64,000 nt of DNA from assembly GCA_016647705.1 (NCBI GenBank), contig CM028328.1, positions 52,065,647-52,129,646 of the forward strand, written 5' to 3'. Position 1 is the stretch's first letter. Each line of letters starts with the position of its first letter. The stretch comes from Eucommia ulmoides (taxonomy: Eukaryota; Streptophyta; Magnoliopsida; Garryales; Eucommiaceae). Shown here one piece after another: positions 1 through 12,245 of the stretch. Position numbers and translations under genes: made by a program. The notes below the pieces were generated by a model. The model did no database searches. It was not told where the DNA came from and saw only the letters and a program-made list of their open reading frames with translations.

Positions 1-1238
1 TTCGAAACATTTAGCGACCACGAGATGGGTTTTGGATTTTTTTTAGGGTGGTTTCTGCAATTTCCTCTTCTTTTTCCTTCTTTTTTCCTTTCTTTTTCTT
101 TCTTCTTTTTCATCCTGGTTGCGCCTACGGTTTCTGTTTCAGTTTGCAATTTCGACAACCGACGCCGAAGAACTCTCGTCGCCGACCAAAACTCTCCGCC
201 CCACCAACTCCTCCCTCTTTCACTCTCTCCGTTAACCTTCACCGTGGGTGATCAACACACACACCTGCAACAGCAAAGCAGTACACACACACATACACGG
301 CCGGATGAACATGACACACACGCACACTCGCTGGAGGGACAACGACGATTACCCACATACGCGCACACCAGCTGAACGACGAACACATACACAACGACCG
401 ATCGACGACGATCACCTACCACCGGAACAATCGACCACTCCGCCGACGACGATACCCACATACACTGTCTCGCTGTCAACGACTGCCCACCCACAACCGT
501 CGAATGAACAAATAAAGACATACCCACACCCAGACTGGACTGAACGGACGAACCGTGCCATGCCCGACCGTACAACCGACGTCACCGCCGACGAACAACG
601 ACGCCTTCTCTCTCTATCCCATTTTCTTTTATTTTTTTCTCTGATTTCCTCTCGATCCTTCTTACATGATTAAATCGCTTATATATGCATGAATTTAGTG
701 GTTGCGTTTGATCCTAACTCGCCACGTCAAAACCTCCGTCTGATTCTTTGTGTTTACCGGCTGTCCCTGTGTGTATATATATATATAATCTCTTATTTAC
801 ATTAACCACCCCTATTTCCTTTAAGTTTTTTATTTGAATCCCCATCCAAGTTTCTAATTTTTCTTAAAATCATAAATTCACCCCTTTTTTTTAAATTGAA
901 AATAACACATCCTACCCCATTTTTTCTAAATGTTAAAATGCAGCTAATAAATATATATGCGCGGAAGTTAGGGTCTTAAGGGTCCGATCCTCATCTCCAC
1001 CACTTCTTTTTCTATAATTATAGTATGTATATATAATTGCACTTAAATCCCCTTCATTTTAGTTAAGTTTATGAATTAAAACAAATTTTATTTTATTTTA
1101 ATATTTTTTGAAAGTTTACCATTTGGTCCCCTAAACTTTTAAATTACATCTTTGATTTCAAAATTCTCCCTGCTATTTTTCGAAATATTATAAAAATGCA
1201 ACCAAAACTATTTGTCTCTAAGAAATCGGGGTCTTACA
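1..1238 (-). mobile_element. 3' LTR (partial) of a Ty3-type retrotransposon
   Basis: This segment is a near copy of 6422-7702, by eye about 95% alike outside simple repeats. In element orientation (minus strand) the LTR starts at 1238 with TGTAAGACCCCG and runs left out of the window, so only about 1.24 kb of a roughly 2.8-kb LTR is seen. A purine-rich tract (polypurine tract on the minus strand) abuts it at about 1239-1253, which fixes the boundary. It contains CA-rich low-complexity sequence and a TA microsatellite at 774-788. The modest divergence from the other LTR suggests an old but not ancient insertion. The missing left end means the target duplication cannot be tested. Confidence 0.8.
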
Positions 1239-4200
1239 ACTCTTCCCTCCTAAAAGAAATTTCGTCCCAAAATTTACGTCAGGTTACTAATACGTCAAAG
1301 TCGCATCACAAAATTATACTCGTCTCATGTGATTCTAGAACAACAGTTTCCTATATATGGTCTCAATATCACAAATTGTGCAAAATTTATAACCACCAAC
1401 TTTTTCATCAAATCATAATCATCCAACCAACAAGGTGCACTTGGTCGGTTACACTTAACACAGATCACCCACTGTCCAAGAATCGCATGTTCCTAACTGC
1501 TTCCACTGCGCTACTCTGATAACATTAAGATCAGTAACAACACTATCTGCTGAAAATATTTCTATCTCATTCCGTCGTAACCGGCACTTATCTATTTCAT
1601 CCGACATTTTCTAATCACCCGTTGCAACAATATTTTCCATTCCACACTTAACCTAACTATAATCGTCACCAATCTCATAAACACAAATAACTCAACTATC
1701 ATTAACCCCGATACCTACCTCAATTTTCTAATACTCATATTGATATTTTTCATAATACCTAAATATCTCCAACCCACATAACTACAACTCAAATATTTCA
1801 AACAAATAATCCATAAGAATTCCTTTCATGCCTCCACATTTTATCAAGTCTCTGACATGGTCACGTGCTTCAAGTTTGTTTCCACCTGCCTAACATGCTT
1901 CAAACATATATCCACGTATATATACAACTTAAAGGACATAGGTACGCCCCAATCACAACGAAATTGATACATTCTAATAATTACTAACTACTAACTGTAA
2001 AATATTATATCATGTGCACATGCCATCTCAAGGATATTTTAAATTCTCCCTGTCCTGTGACATCTTAATAACTTCCAATTTCCAGTAAAATTGTAGTTAC
2101 ATTAGGCTATTTTTAAATCCCGCAAGTTTCGTTTTCCTATCTCAATTTAGTCTATCAGATCGGAATCCTATATCCTTTTCATATAGCACTTTATGCGATA
2201 CCACCACGATTGACGACAAGATAGTTATTAACATTGCACAATCATTCCTCTTACCAGAAACTTCCACGATACAACCCCTCAACATATCTCCCAACACCTG
2301 AATCGTATTTCCTAATAAACCATTGATCCATGATTGGAACAAGGTATCAACTTCCACTTGGGCAGCTAAAGGAGTATGAATTTTTATTTTTATTTTTTAA
2401 CCCACATGTTCAAATAGCTTATCAGCTTCTGACACTACAGTTTCCCCCACGGATTGTTCATACACTGACGACTTATTTCACTTTGATAACAATTATTGTC
2501 CAGATCACCATGTGGCGATAACACCTATGATTTCAGAATTTCAGTTCCAAAATTTAGAATAACCAATTAATAAAATTCCTAGAATTACTAATCCTTATCG
2601 CTTTTGGATTTTAAAAGAATATTTTGTCCCAACTTAATTTTAATATTTGCATTAAATTGGTGCATCACGCAATCGAACAATCCTATCAATATATATATTG
2701 GACATACGTATCAGGAAAACACTTCTCGAACTCCTCTCCCTTTTCTTTTCTGGTATAGGTCAAGGCTACAATAGCCCACCTAGAGATTTCGTTACTTCTC
2801 GACCTTAACTCGACTAACAACTCACCGAATAACAAATGCTGCGATTTTCCATTTCCATTCCAATCTACTAATCATACTCACGCCATTACAGTATAGTTAA
2901 TATTACTGGGGTATTGCATGTCTTATTCTATGCACCTCTTTTAAGGACTCGTCTGTAAATTGACATTATCAACCTTACACTTTTTATTTCAAATTTCCAA
3001 ACTTCATCATTTCTTCAGACACGCTAATCAGCTCTACGGTCAATTTCCACTGCATTGCTAAACCTTCTTAACTGGACATCCGACCTTTACATGTCTATAC
3101 TATGGTAAACATCAATACCAAACAGCGTTACCTTTCGACCAGCCGCCCACTAAACTTATAAGGGTCTCAACTTAACCCATAAATTAATATGAACAATCAA
3201 CTCACCAATGTTTGACCTGAAATATTTGCTATAGTCAGCATTGTGACCATCTTTATTCCCTTTCACTCTAATCGTTTCCAGTTGGACATCTAACTTCTGT
3301 GCTTTCACCATTCAATCGATCGATATCAACTTTATATTTATAAGCTCAATTAGAGTGGTCATCCGACCAATTGCCTAATAGACTTACAAAGATCTTTAAC
3401 TTGACACATACATTAGTAGACGTTGGAACGAATACGATCCCTACTAGTTCCAAAAAGTTTCGAATTCCAGTCCCATGTTCTCGGCCTTCTCCATATTCCG
3501 TCAATCTACCCCTTCGACTCCCTTTGGATTCACTTAAATGCTATGTCCTAAGAGCACTAGTCACCGCCTTAGTAACACATTCCGGAGATGTTCAACATGT
3601 TCTTCTCTACTTTCGACCAGATCATCATTGTTAACACGTCACAGTCTCTAGTTTTCAATTACAAATACGCTTTTCAAAAATCTGACACCCTATTTGTTGC
3701 AACCTATTTAACAACCTATCCATTCTAACATTTACGTTACCAACATCGGATCTTTATGGAAACACACACCAGGTCTACATAAATCATTAGTTGATATTCT
3801 AATTTATTGTGACGCCTTCTTTTTCTATTAAGACTTCCTAAAGTGCAAACAAACTTACTCCAATTCCCAATATCCAACAATTAACACCCCCCCTTTTTTT
3901 TTATACACCCCCAAAATTATTCAGATACAACTAAATGTAATCAATCGTTAATTCACTCAATTTTTCCTATTCCTTAGCAATCGCCTTTAAAGTCCCAAGA
4001 TTATAATTTCAAATCTCAGTTTCCCATATTCATTAACACCAGTATACTTAACCAACTTACAAGCCAAACGTTCACCTCCTTATCATTATGGAACTTATTT
4101 AATAGCAACCACATTTACTAATCACGCTTACAAGCACCCTGTCAATTCTCGAAACTACATAGGAGAAATCCCTAGTTATTACAATATCCACTGCCGAAAC

Positions 4201-4931
4201 TTGTTTGAACAGCATCTACGTACTGGCTTGTGATATCCTTTCTTTATCACTTTTCCAACCTCCTAAACCTACTATCAGACTAACTGAGGTACTACATATG
4301 CCTTCCCAATAATACATACTTTTATTCATCACAAATTGACTCCACCCGCAACTCTATATTACTCATTTAAATGGATTATATTTACACGCACCTACTATCT
4401 TCCTAGATCCACAATCCTCGGCTACTTCTTATATATCACTTTCTATTACCTTGCTACATGCCACCACTGTTACTCCGTCTATCAATCAATCTAAAAGTGC
4501 TACCCAACTAAATTCTCCAGTAACGTCACTGTTTCCTTCAAGATTGCCCAGAAAGCGATTTACTCCCTTTGAATAATATTTCTTATTTTGACTTAAGTGT
4601 GCTCTGCCATATCATCTGGCATATTGATAACGACGTAATTTGTGGTTTGTCTAACTTAGCCTTCTTATCTTGTGGAAGACATCCCTCCCAGCAATATCAC
4701 CACGTGGTCATATCGCTGCTTACCAAGAAGATAACTCTCCATGCACCATGCCAATGCACAAACCAATGAAAAAAAAGACCTAACACTCACATACCAAGCT
4801 CACCTATTGACACTCCATCTCATGTCCCCTACTGACTAGACGATTGGCACGTCCTCCTATTTCGTGGTCTTCTACTGACACATCTCCTAACAAGTCTACA
4901 GAACCTATAACCTAGGCTCTGATACCAAAAT
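1239..4931 (-). mobile_element. Decayed internal region of the Ty3-type retrotransposon
   Basis: The internal region between the two LTRs is about 3.7 kb. On the minus strand it has a primer-binding site at 4915-4927, TGGTATCAGAGCC, complementary to the 3' end of initiator tRNA-Met, four bases from the LTR end. The polypurine tract lies at the other side (about 1239-1253). No long reading frame survives. Around 3570-3626 the minus strand still resembles the Asp-Asp motif region of Ty3-type reverse transcriptase, followed by EEHVEHL, which supports the family call and orientation. The region is shorter than a usual gag-pol and is heavily broken. Finer assignment (for example a Tekay-like chromovirus, suggested by the long LTR and Met primer) is inference only. 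Confidence 0.75.
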
Positions 4932-7702
4932 TGTCACAACTCGTCCCGGACACCCGTCATCCCGAGGCTGGTGTGACTACAACATGACATCACTAAAATC
5001 CCAAATAATACATATGAAATAAAATATACACACACGTAAATAATACAAACATCTATTATGGGGGACACGTCCGTCCCGAAATTTATGACCTGAAAGTATT
5101 TATCCATGAACCTTTTATAGGTTTGCCTTTGATAGCTTCTATCGACCGCCTATAAGACTCCATCACATAGCTCTACTTAGTGCCAGTAGGGGACCGACTC
5201 CTAATTGTTGTACCTGCGAATGTACTGCCTTCTTAGTAAAACATTTTTAAAATAATGACACATTCTAAATATCACCATAATTAAATATGAATCAAGCATA
5301 AGTATATAAGCAGTGAAAATTTAAGCAACATAGATAAGTTCCATCTAGTATAAAATCGTACCGATCACCATAATAAATAATAAATCACCCAATATAAGTA
5401 AAATACCACATTTCAAACACACACCTCAAACACACATCTCAAACACACCACTCCACCACAACACACACACTCTAGCCAGCCCTAGTGATCGTTTTAACCT
5501 TACGATCAGGAGTTGCAACGGTACCGTACCATCCGTAGGATATGCCTTCCTACGAACACCCATCACTCCGCCGAAGCAAATAATCACTGCGCAGTATAAA
5601 CGTCTAACATCACTCTGCCGAAGCAAATAAACATCACTCCGCCGAAGCGGATAATATCACTCCGCCGAAGCGGATAAATACTATGGCATCCTCTAATCAA
5701 CAACATCGTCAAATTAATAACATCATCATCAAATCACAACGTGATGATATCGTCTAATCAACATCGTCAACTCACACAACCACCTCTCTTTCTATTAAAA
5801 CCGTCTTTTAAATCCAAAAATCATATTTCACCATTTCTTTTAAAGAAAACGTCCAATTTTATCAAAACCACTTTTTCACCTTTTATTTTTAAAAAAACCA
5901 GGCATTTTTAGAAAAACAGAAGTTTCCTATTTTCTTTTAAAAACTCTGTCTAATTTCACCAAATCCAACAAAAAATCATTTTCAACTTCTTTTTGAAAAC
6001 CATTGGAATTTTCCGAAAATCCAGTTTACCAATTCGCTCAAATCCTGCTTGATCCGTATCATCTATAAATTCATACCATTTAAATAATCACATATTTCAT
6101 CATATATATATACATAGAAAAATAGTTAGGCAAGAAGGCAACACACTCACCTGGCTATCCAGTCCGAACGGTTTTTCCTGACTATCTTCTACCGATACTC
6201 CAATACCTGCGAGCCTAATAGTGATAAGGCCTAAATTAATATTTTATGTAAAATAACCAAATCATGCAATGCAGACCCTATATTCCGAATCGTTACTAAT
6301 TTTATGTACCACATACTTTAAATTAATTAATCATCACGAAATTATTATGATTTTAGGATTTGTAATACTAACTAAAATTTAATTTAACGAGAATTAATAA
6401 TCCATTGAAATTTCACCTGTTTCCGAAACGTTTAGCGACCACGAGATGGGTTTTGGATTTTTTCTGGGGTGGTTTCTGCAATTTTCTCTTCTTTTTTCTT
6501 TTTTTTTTTTCCTTTTTTTTTCTATCTTCTTTTTCATCCTGGTTGCGCCTACGGTTTCTGTTTCAGTTTGCGATTTCGACAACCGACGCCGAAGAACTTT
6601 CGCCGCCGACCAAAACTCTCCGCCCCACCAACTCCTCCCTCTTTCACACTCTCCGTCAACCTTCACAGTGGGCGATCAACACACACACCCGCAACAACAA
6701 AGCTATACACACACACATACACGGCCGGATGAACAGGACACATACACACAGACTCGCCGGATGAACAAGACACACACGCACACTCGTCGGAGGGACAACG
6801 ACGATTACACACACACGCGCACACCAGCTGAACGACGAACACATACACAACGACCGATCGACGACGATCACCTACTACCGGAACAATCGACCACTCTACC
6901 GCCGACGATACCCACATACACCGTCTCGCTGTCAACGATCGCCCACCCACAACCGTCGAATGAACAAATAAAGACATACCCACACCCAGACTGGACTGAA
7001 CAGACGAACCACGCCATGCCCGACTGTACAACCGACGTCACCTCCGACAAACAACGACCCCTTCTCTCTCTCTCCCATTTTCTTTTATTTTTTTCTCTGA
7101 TTTCCTCTCGATCCTTCTTATATGATTGAATCGCTTATATATGCATGAATTTAGTGGTTGCGTTTGATCCTAGCTCGCCACGTCTAAACCTCCGTCCGAT
7201 TCTCTAAGTCTACCGGCTGTCCCTGTGTGTATATATATATATATATATATAATCTCTTATTTACATTAACCACCCCTATTTCCTTTAAGTTTTTTATTTG
7301 AATCCCCATCCCAGTTTTTAATTTTTCTTAAAATCATAAATTCACCCCTTTATTTCAAATTGAAAATAACACATCCTACCCCATTTTTTCTAAATGTTAA
7401 AATGTGGCTAATAAATATATATGCACGGAAGTTAGGGTCTTAAGGGCCCGATCCTCATCTCCACCACTTCTTTTTCTATAATTGTAGTATGTATATATAA
7501 TTGCACTTAAACCCTCTTCATTTTAGTTAAGTTTATGAATTAAAACAAATTTTATTTTATTTTAATATTTTTTGAAAGTTTACCATTTGGTCCCCTAAAC
7601 TTTTAAATTACATCTTTGATTTCAAAATTCTCCCTGCTATTTTTCAAAATATTATAAAAATGCAACCAAAACTATTTGTCTCTAAGAAATCGGGGTCTTA
7701 CA
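4932..7702 (-). mobile_element. 5' LTR (complete) of the Ty3-type retrotransposon
   Basis: A complete LTR of 2771 bp on the minus strand. It begins TGTAAGACCCCG at 7702 and ends ...GTTGTGACA at 4932, next to the tRNA-Met primer-binding site. Its right 1.28 kb matches 1-1238, with a small extra tandem copy of a CA/GGATGAAC-rich stretch near 6725-6765. Other contents are a TA microsatellite at 7230-7250 and a minisatellite at 5562-5677. The open frames seen in the CA-rich part are low-complexity and not regarded as genes. Confidence 0.85.
5562..5677 (+). repeat. Minisatellite of about 23 bp inside the LTR
   Basis: Four imperfect copies of a unit resembling ATCACTCCGCCGAAGCGGAT occur at about 5562-5583, 5609-5630, 5632-5654 and 5655-5677. 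The last three are nearly contiguous. The unit sits in the U5-side half of the 5' LTR, a part of the LTR that lies outside the window for the other copy, so copy-number difference cannot be checked here. Confidence 0.7.
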
Positions 7703-8532
7703 CTTCGCCTAGGCGGAATTGCGCTGTTCTTTGAAACCTCATTTTTTCATCTTTAGCTACCCTTTTCTCCACCATTTCGCTCGGTTTGCCGATTGTTTAC
7801 ATCCCGACTCCTGACTAATAAAAACAGCTAAAAAGGTATTCAAACTTCAATAAAATACTCGAAAACTGACAAATTCGGTTTAGAATTAGATAGGTATTTT
7901 TCACCTATCACAAACCCCATCAACAATTCTTCATGTAGAAAGCACCATAAATTGAACTAAACACCATGACTAAATAAGTCAAAAAAAAAATATACTGAAA
8001 ATAATAAGAAAATTGGTCCGACTAACTTACAATCGGATGCGCAAGCAGTCCCCAAAATTGTAAATGTTTCCTCCCAGCAATGCAGACAAGGATAAGTCAA
8101 ATGCCAAATCCTAAGAATTCAAATAACAAAAATGAGAACATGATGGCAACAAATGAGCAGCAAAGTTGACAACTACGGATGAAAAAGTGAAAATTGCACA
8201 AGGCCTGGATGCATTCCAAAAATGGTCACACATACGCAACCATGAATCTATAGTTCTTTGTATACATCCATAACCTAGTGCACTCAGACCTACAAAAAGG
8301 ACTTCTAAACAAAATGAAAAACAATATACACTTGCATGCAGCCAAACATTGCCATGAACTGATTTGAAGGCTATATTCAATATCAAGACGATTTTGAGCA
8401 TTTGACTTATAAAATGAATTGAAGGCTAAATTCATAGCATGCAATCTTTTTCGACAATGAAAAATAAGATAAAACTCTTACCAACTTAAATGATTCTGAT
8501 AAGGACTCTACTGATGTGTAGGCCAGATATAG

Positions 8533-8569
<37 letters not shown>

Positions 8570-9002
8570 AAAGCAAAGAGAACATGGAAGTAGAATACAT
8601 AATTGTTGGCAAACCTGAAATACATAATTGACCACGATGGATTAATCAAAGAGAACATGGAAGTAGAACAAAACATAAACAAAGAGGAGCATTTTCTAAT
8701 AAAAAAATACTTAACATCAGTTCAAACCCTACACCCTAATTTCTAAATTAAGAGTCCATATTCCACAATTCAAGAGTCCAAATTCTAACAACAATCATAT
8801 AAATAAAGAATTGAACATTTTACATGAAGACATTATTACATAAATTAAACAACAATTATATTAAACAAATCATATCAAGAACAAGCAACAACAATTAATC
8901 ATATTTTTAAACAAATAATATATAAAGTAAATTAAAATTAAATAAGTTAAATTATAAAATAAAATGGGAAAAAAAAAAAAAAAAACTAACAGTAACCAGA
9001 AA
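7703..9002. other. Intergenic AT-rich stretch, no clear gene
   Basis: No convincing coding region was seen. There is a long A-run at 8533-8568, another at 8970-8985, and an approximate direct repeat of AGAGAACATGGAAGTAGAA around 8577 and 8650. On the minus strand a short exon-like piece (about 8042-8080, between an AG and GTAAG) might belong to the possible gene immediately to the right. It could not be linked in frame. Confidence 0.4.
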
Positions 9003-9010
9003 CCACTTAC

Positions 9011-10160
9011 CAGAGAAAGAGGAGAAGAGCTGTTGGCTGGACTGGGCGTTGCGACCGCTGGTAGGAACACTAATAAAAATTCAAGATATCAATAAACTGC
9101 AGTTGCCAAATTATTTCAAACATAATCTACAAACATAATCAATAAGTGTGACATATATACGCTCTTGAACATTAAAGTCTCACATTAAATGGCAAAAGCA
9201 ACCTTGTTTACCAAAGATGCGCAAATGATCTACCGACATAAACTGGGAACACAACAAAAACAATACATAAAGTGGGGAACAGATCAGAAACAGGGTACAA
9301 AACGGAACAGAAACATAGTACAAAAATTCTCAGTTTTTATAAATTCCTATAGCTTTTGTCCAAAGACATTTATTTCTTTCTCCTAATGAAGTCCCTAACC
9401 CTTTAATAGAGCTCTAATGCTTCAAATAAATCACAAACAGAAACAATAACCCAAAATCATTACCCTTTCATCTCTGTACACCTCATAATGTTCAAGCAAG
9501 AACGAAACCCAATTAATGAATAATCAAACACACCAAGAACAAATAAGAGCATAACAAATAGGAGCAGAACAAAACCCAAACGAACAATCAATAGAGCATG
9601 AAAATACAATAACAGAAAAGAAGTGAGCTAACCTTGGGTGGAATCTTCGTTATCGTTGTCGTCGTCTTCCTTGGTCATGACCTCCACAACTGGCTTATCG
9701 TTCAATCAAAAATCATAAATTACTAGTTAATTGAGCATTCAAAGAAATCCAACAGATACTTTGGATTGAAAACATACCTCGAACTTCTTCTCAGCCTCGA
9801 TTTCTGTGATCATAGGTCTTGGCAGGGCGGCTGATTCGGTGGTTCAAGGAGGCGGTGGAACGAATGGAAGAAGATATTTGAATCCTAATTGAACTTAATC
9901 CTTCCCAATCGGCCCTTTATGCTAATCAATTGTTCAATTAGAAAGAACAATATGAACATAAATTTAACAGAAAAATAGAGAATAGGAAGAGGAAGAGAAT
10001 ATTTAGAAAAGAACGCACCTAGGGTTTGCAATCGCAAACGGTCGAAGACGAACAATTCTTTAGAGCGGTGTGGAACACGAACGTTACTGCTGATGGTGTC
10101 GACAGCATGTATGTCTACGGTGATGGCATCGCCTCTGAATCTGAATCTGAATTTGAAGCG
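9011..10160 (-). CDS. Possible small multi-exon gene, product unknown (partial model)
   Basis: Three short minus-strand exons join in one frame across GT-AG boundaries: 9813-9778 (from an ATG), 9693-9633 and 9069-9011. They give 52 residues beginning MITEIEAEKKFE, then an acidic stretch rich in D, N and E, then a Pro/Ser/Ala-rich stretch. A likely 5' untranslated exon ends at 10019 with donor AG|GTGCG, and AAACCCTAG lies just before it, as is common in plant leaders. The acidic PVVEV-type N-terminus is faintly reminiscent of alpha-NAC proteins, but no NAC domain follows, so I do not assign a function. The 3' part could not be found. It may be a truncated gene, a fragment carried by the adjacent CACTA element, or a non-coding transcript. 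Confidence 0.3.
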
Positions 10161-10227
10161 GTGAGTATAAGCCCTAATTTCACCAAAAAAATGAGCGGGA
10201 GGATCCTATTGGTGTTTGGTGCCCATA

Positions 10228-10266
10228 CAAAATGACGTCGTTTTGTTGCAAAACGACGTCATTTTG
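10228..10266. repeat. Perfect 18-bp inverted repeat with TGACGTC cores
   Basis: CAAAATGACGTCGTTTTG (10228-10245) and its exact reverse complement (10249-10266) are separated by TTG. Each arm holds a GACGTC core, the type of sequence bound by bZIP (ACGT-core) factors. It sits between the possible small gene and the CACTA end. It could be a regulatory site or a transposon-derived hairpin; nothing in the sequence decides between them. Confidence 0.75.
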
Positions 10267-10329
10267 GTTGTCTATGAACTCCTTTCTCAAATTCTTTTTT
10301 TTTTTTTTTCAATTGATTTTATTAATTTT

Positions 10330-10769
10330 ATTATACATGTTAGGGCACCATTAAATGTCCTCTAATTTAATTTTTTTAATTTATTTTAATATACATATTA
10401 GGGCACCATTAAGTGACCTATAATTAAATAATTAAATTATAATAGGATACAAAATTGTGCCCTAATATAGTTTCTGTTCTTAGGGCACTATTCTATACCC
10501 TTTTACATTATATATAGATATTAATTTATTTAATTACTAATTAAATTTTATTGGGGCACTACTTTGTGCCCTTTAAATATTTGATTATAAAGGCACAATA
10601 TATATAGTGTCCCAAAAAATACTTTTATAGGGCACAATACATATAGTGTCCCGATAAATTTACTTTTATGTGACACTATCAATTTTGTGCCCCGAAAAGT
10701 ACCTTTATAGGGCACAATACCTATAGTGTCCCAACAGAAGTGCCCTTATAGGCAGTTTTTGTTGTAATG
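10330..10769. mobile_element. Terminal part of a CACTA (En/Spm-like) transposon
   Basis: The segment is packed with subterminal repeats of the form GGGCACAATA...TAGTGTCCC in both orientations (for example near 10335, 10400, 10545, 10580, 10630, 10700). It ends at 10769 with GGCAGTTTTTGTTGTAATG. Read from the end inward this is CATTACAACAAAAACTGCC, one change from a typical plant CACTACAA terminus. Such dense subterminal repeats beside a CACTA terminus are characteristic of the superfamily. No transposase gene and no matching opposite terminus were found within the window, so it is a fragment or a deletion derivative whose other end is lost. Confidence 0.6.
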
Positions 10770-11161
10770 CGCCTTCTTGGCGGTTGGGTAGGCAGTGTGT
10801 CTGGGCACATTGAAGAGGCGCCACTAAAGAGGCGTAGACGTGATGGAACGCGTGTGTGACGCTTAGAGCTTTCTCATTGATCTAGAGCAAGCTATTCATT
10901 ACCATTCTCGAGCCGCCCGTTTGCACTCTCAAACCTTCATTTCCATTCCCTGGCTGACCACTCCCATCCCGGAATCACCGATCTCCTTCTCAGAAATTAG
11001 GCTTGACCCCCATGCAGCGCCCCACAAAGATTAAAAAAAATAAAAAAAAGTCACTAACATCTCAAAAGGCCCCAATAAAAGCAGCAAAGCCCCAAAAGAG
11101 GCTCACAATAAAGTCCCCAGTCTTTCAAATTTCTTCTCAACAGTAGGGACTGGGGGACTAC
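10770..11161 (+). mobile_element. 3' internal remnant of a Ty3-type element with polypurine tract
   Basis: Non-coding DNA that ends in a purine-rich tract, GACTGGGGGACTAC (11148-11161), directly abutting the LTR at 11162. This is the usual arrangement at the 3' end of plant Ty3-type elements. The rest of the internal region is absent, apparently cut off near the CACTA terminus at 10769. No reading frames are retained. Confidence 0.55.
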
Positions 11162-12245
11162 TGATGAGTGTAAAAATGGTCATCCCAATGCAACCAATTA
11201 AAGACCGTCACGTGCCTACAACTCCTTTCAAATATTAAGTCATATCAATGATTAAGTGTGAATATTACACCAAGCAGAAGGACATTTCCATCTATGTCAG
11301 TTATCTCAAAGGCCTCAACCCACTCCAAGAAGAGTCGACAAGCCACCACCGGGATGGGGAATCCTTTCTCATCTCGGCATTCTCCACAACGACGTCGCCT
11401 ATCTCGAGGATCTACTCCGCAAAGCTCCTTGAGCAAAGTCCCCCTTTTCGTCTCTGACTACCCGAGAAGGGTAGGGCAGAAAGCTCTGCATAACCCCTCT
11501 TTCCCGTCTCTGGCTATCCGGGAAGGGCATGAATCAAACTCTTCATCTCGGCTACAGCAGGATAGTGTCTTCCTCGGTTTATGGGTTGGCTCATTTTCCC
11601 AACCCTAAATATCTCCACAAATATCCCTAAATATCTCCACAAATATCCCTAAATATCTCCAAATATCTCCATGGCTCACTTCCCCAACCGAAAATATCAC
11701 CAAGTATCTTCTAATATGGTCAACATAAGAGCTCCTTGGCACCCTCTCATTGGCTACTTTCCAAGTTGGCACATTAATGTGTTATTGAGGAGACACTAAT
11801 CTGTGTTTAAGTCCTTAAGTTAATTCACTCATTGCCTATAAATAGGAGGGCATACAATTGTCCAAAGGTAGACGAATTTTGCACACTCTTCTTGACAACT
11901 TCTCTATAAATCTTCCCCATGTACGCTAATCCTTACGCCGGAGGGAACATGCCGGGATGATCCTGGCAAGTCTTTTGTGCAAGTTTTCAGGTGCTCCCCA
12001 TCTCGGAAATGCCCCATCTCAAGCTCTGATTCACTTTTCTCCAAGTCTCAAGGTATTCTAGTTATCCTCTTCTTAGCCCAAAATGCTTTCGGGTCCATTT
12101 CAATTCAGATTTGTCCCTTCTCGGCCAAGGACCTCTTCGCGGATAAGAAACTCCAGGGATTGAAGATCTCCATTCCAAACCTCTCCAACTCCACCAGCAC
12201 TGACCAGACCATATTGTCGAAGTCATCCAAAATCCGACATCAACA
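11162..12245 (+). mobile_element. 3' LTR of a truncated Ty3-type retrotransposon
   Basis: LTR of 1084 bp starting TGATGAGTGTAAAAATGGTC and ending GACATCAACA. It matches the outer LTR at 34684-38112 along its whole length once the insertion there is ignored. A TATA-like element, GCCTATAAATAGGAGGGC, lies near 11836, about 400 bp from the end. A short tandem of AAATATCTCCACAAATATCCCT occurs near 11607-11670. With the polypurine tract at its left this is a 3' LTR, with the 5' LTR and nearly all of the interior lost. Confidence 0.8.

Noticed and set aside
25-673. Open frames of 107-141 codons in the left LTR, and a 227-codon frame at 6446-7129 in the right LTR
   Set aside because: They lie in CA- and T-rich low-complexity LTR sequence, overlap in several frames on both strands and resemble no protein family.
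8407-8682. Minus-strand frame of 91 codons
   Set aside because: Created by a poly-A run (poly-Phe) and flanking direct repeats.
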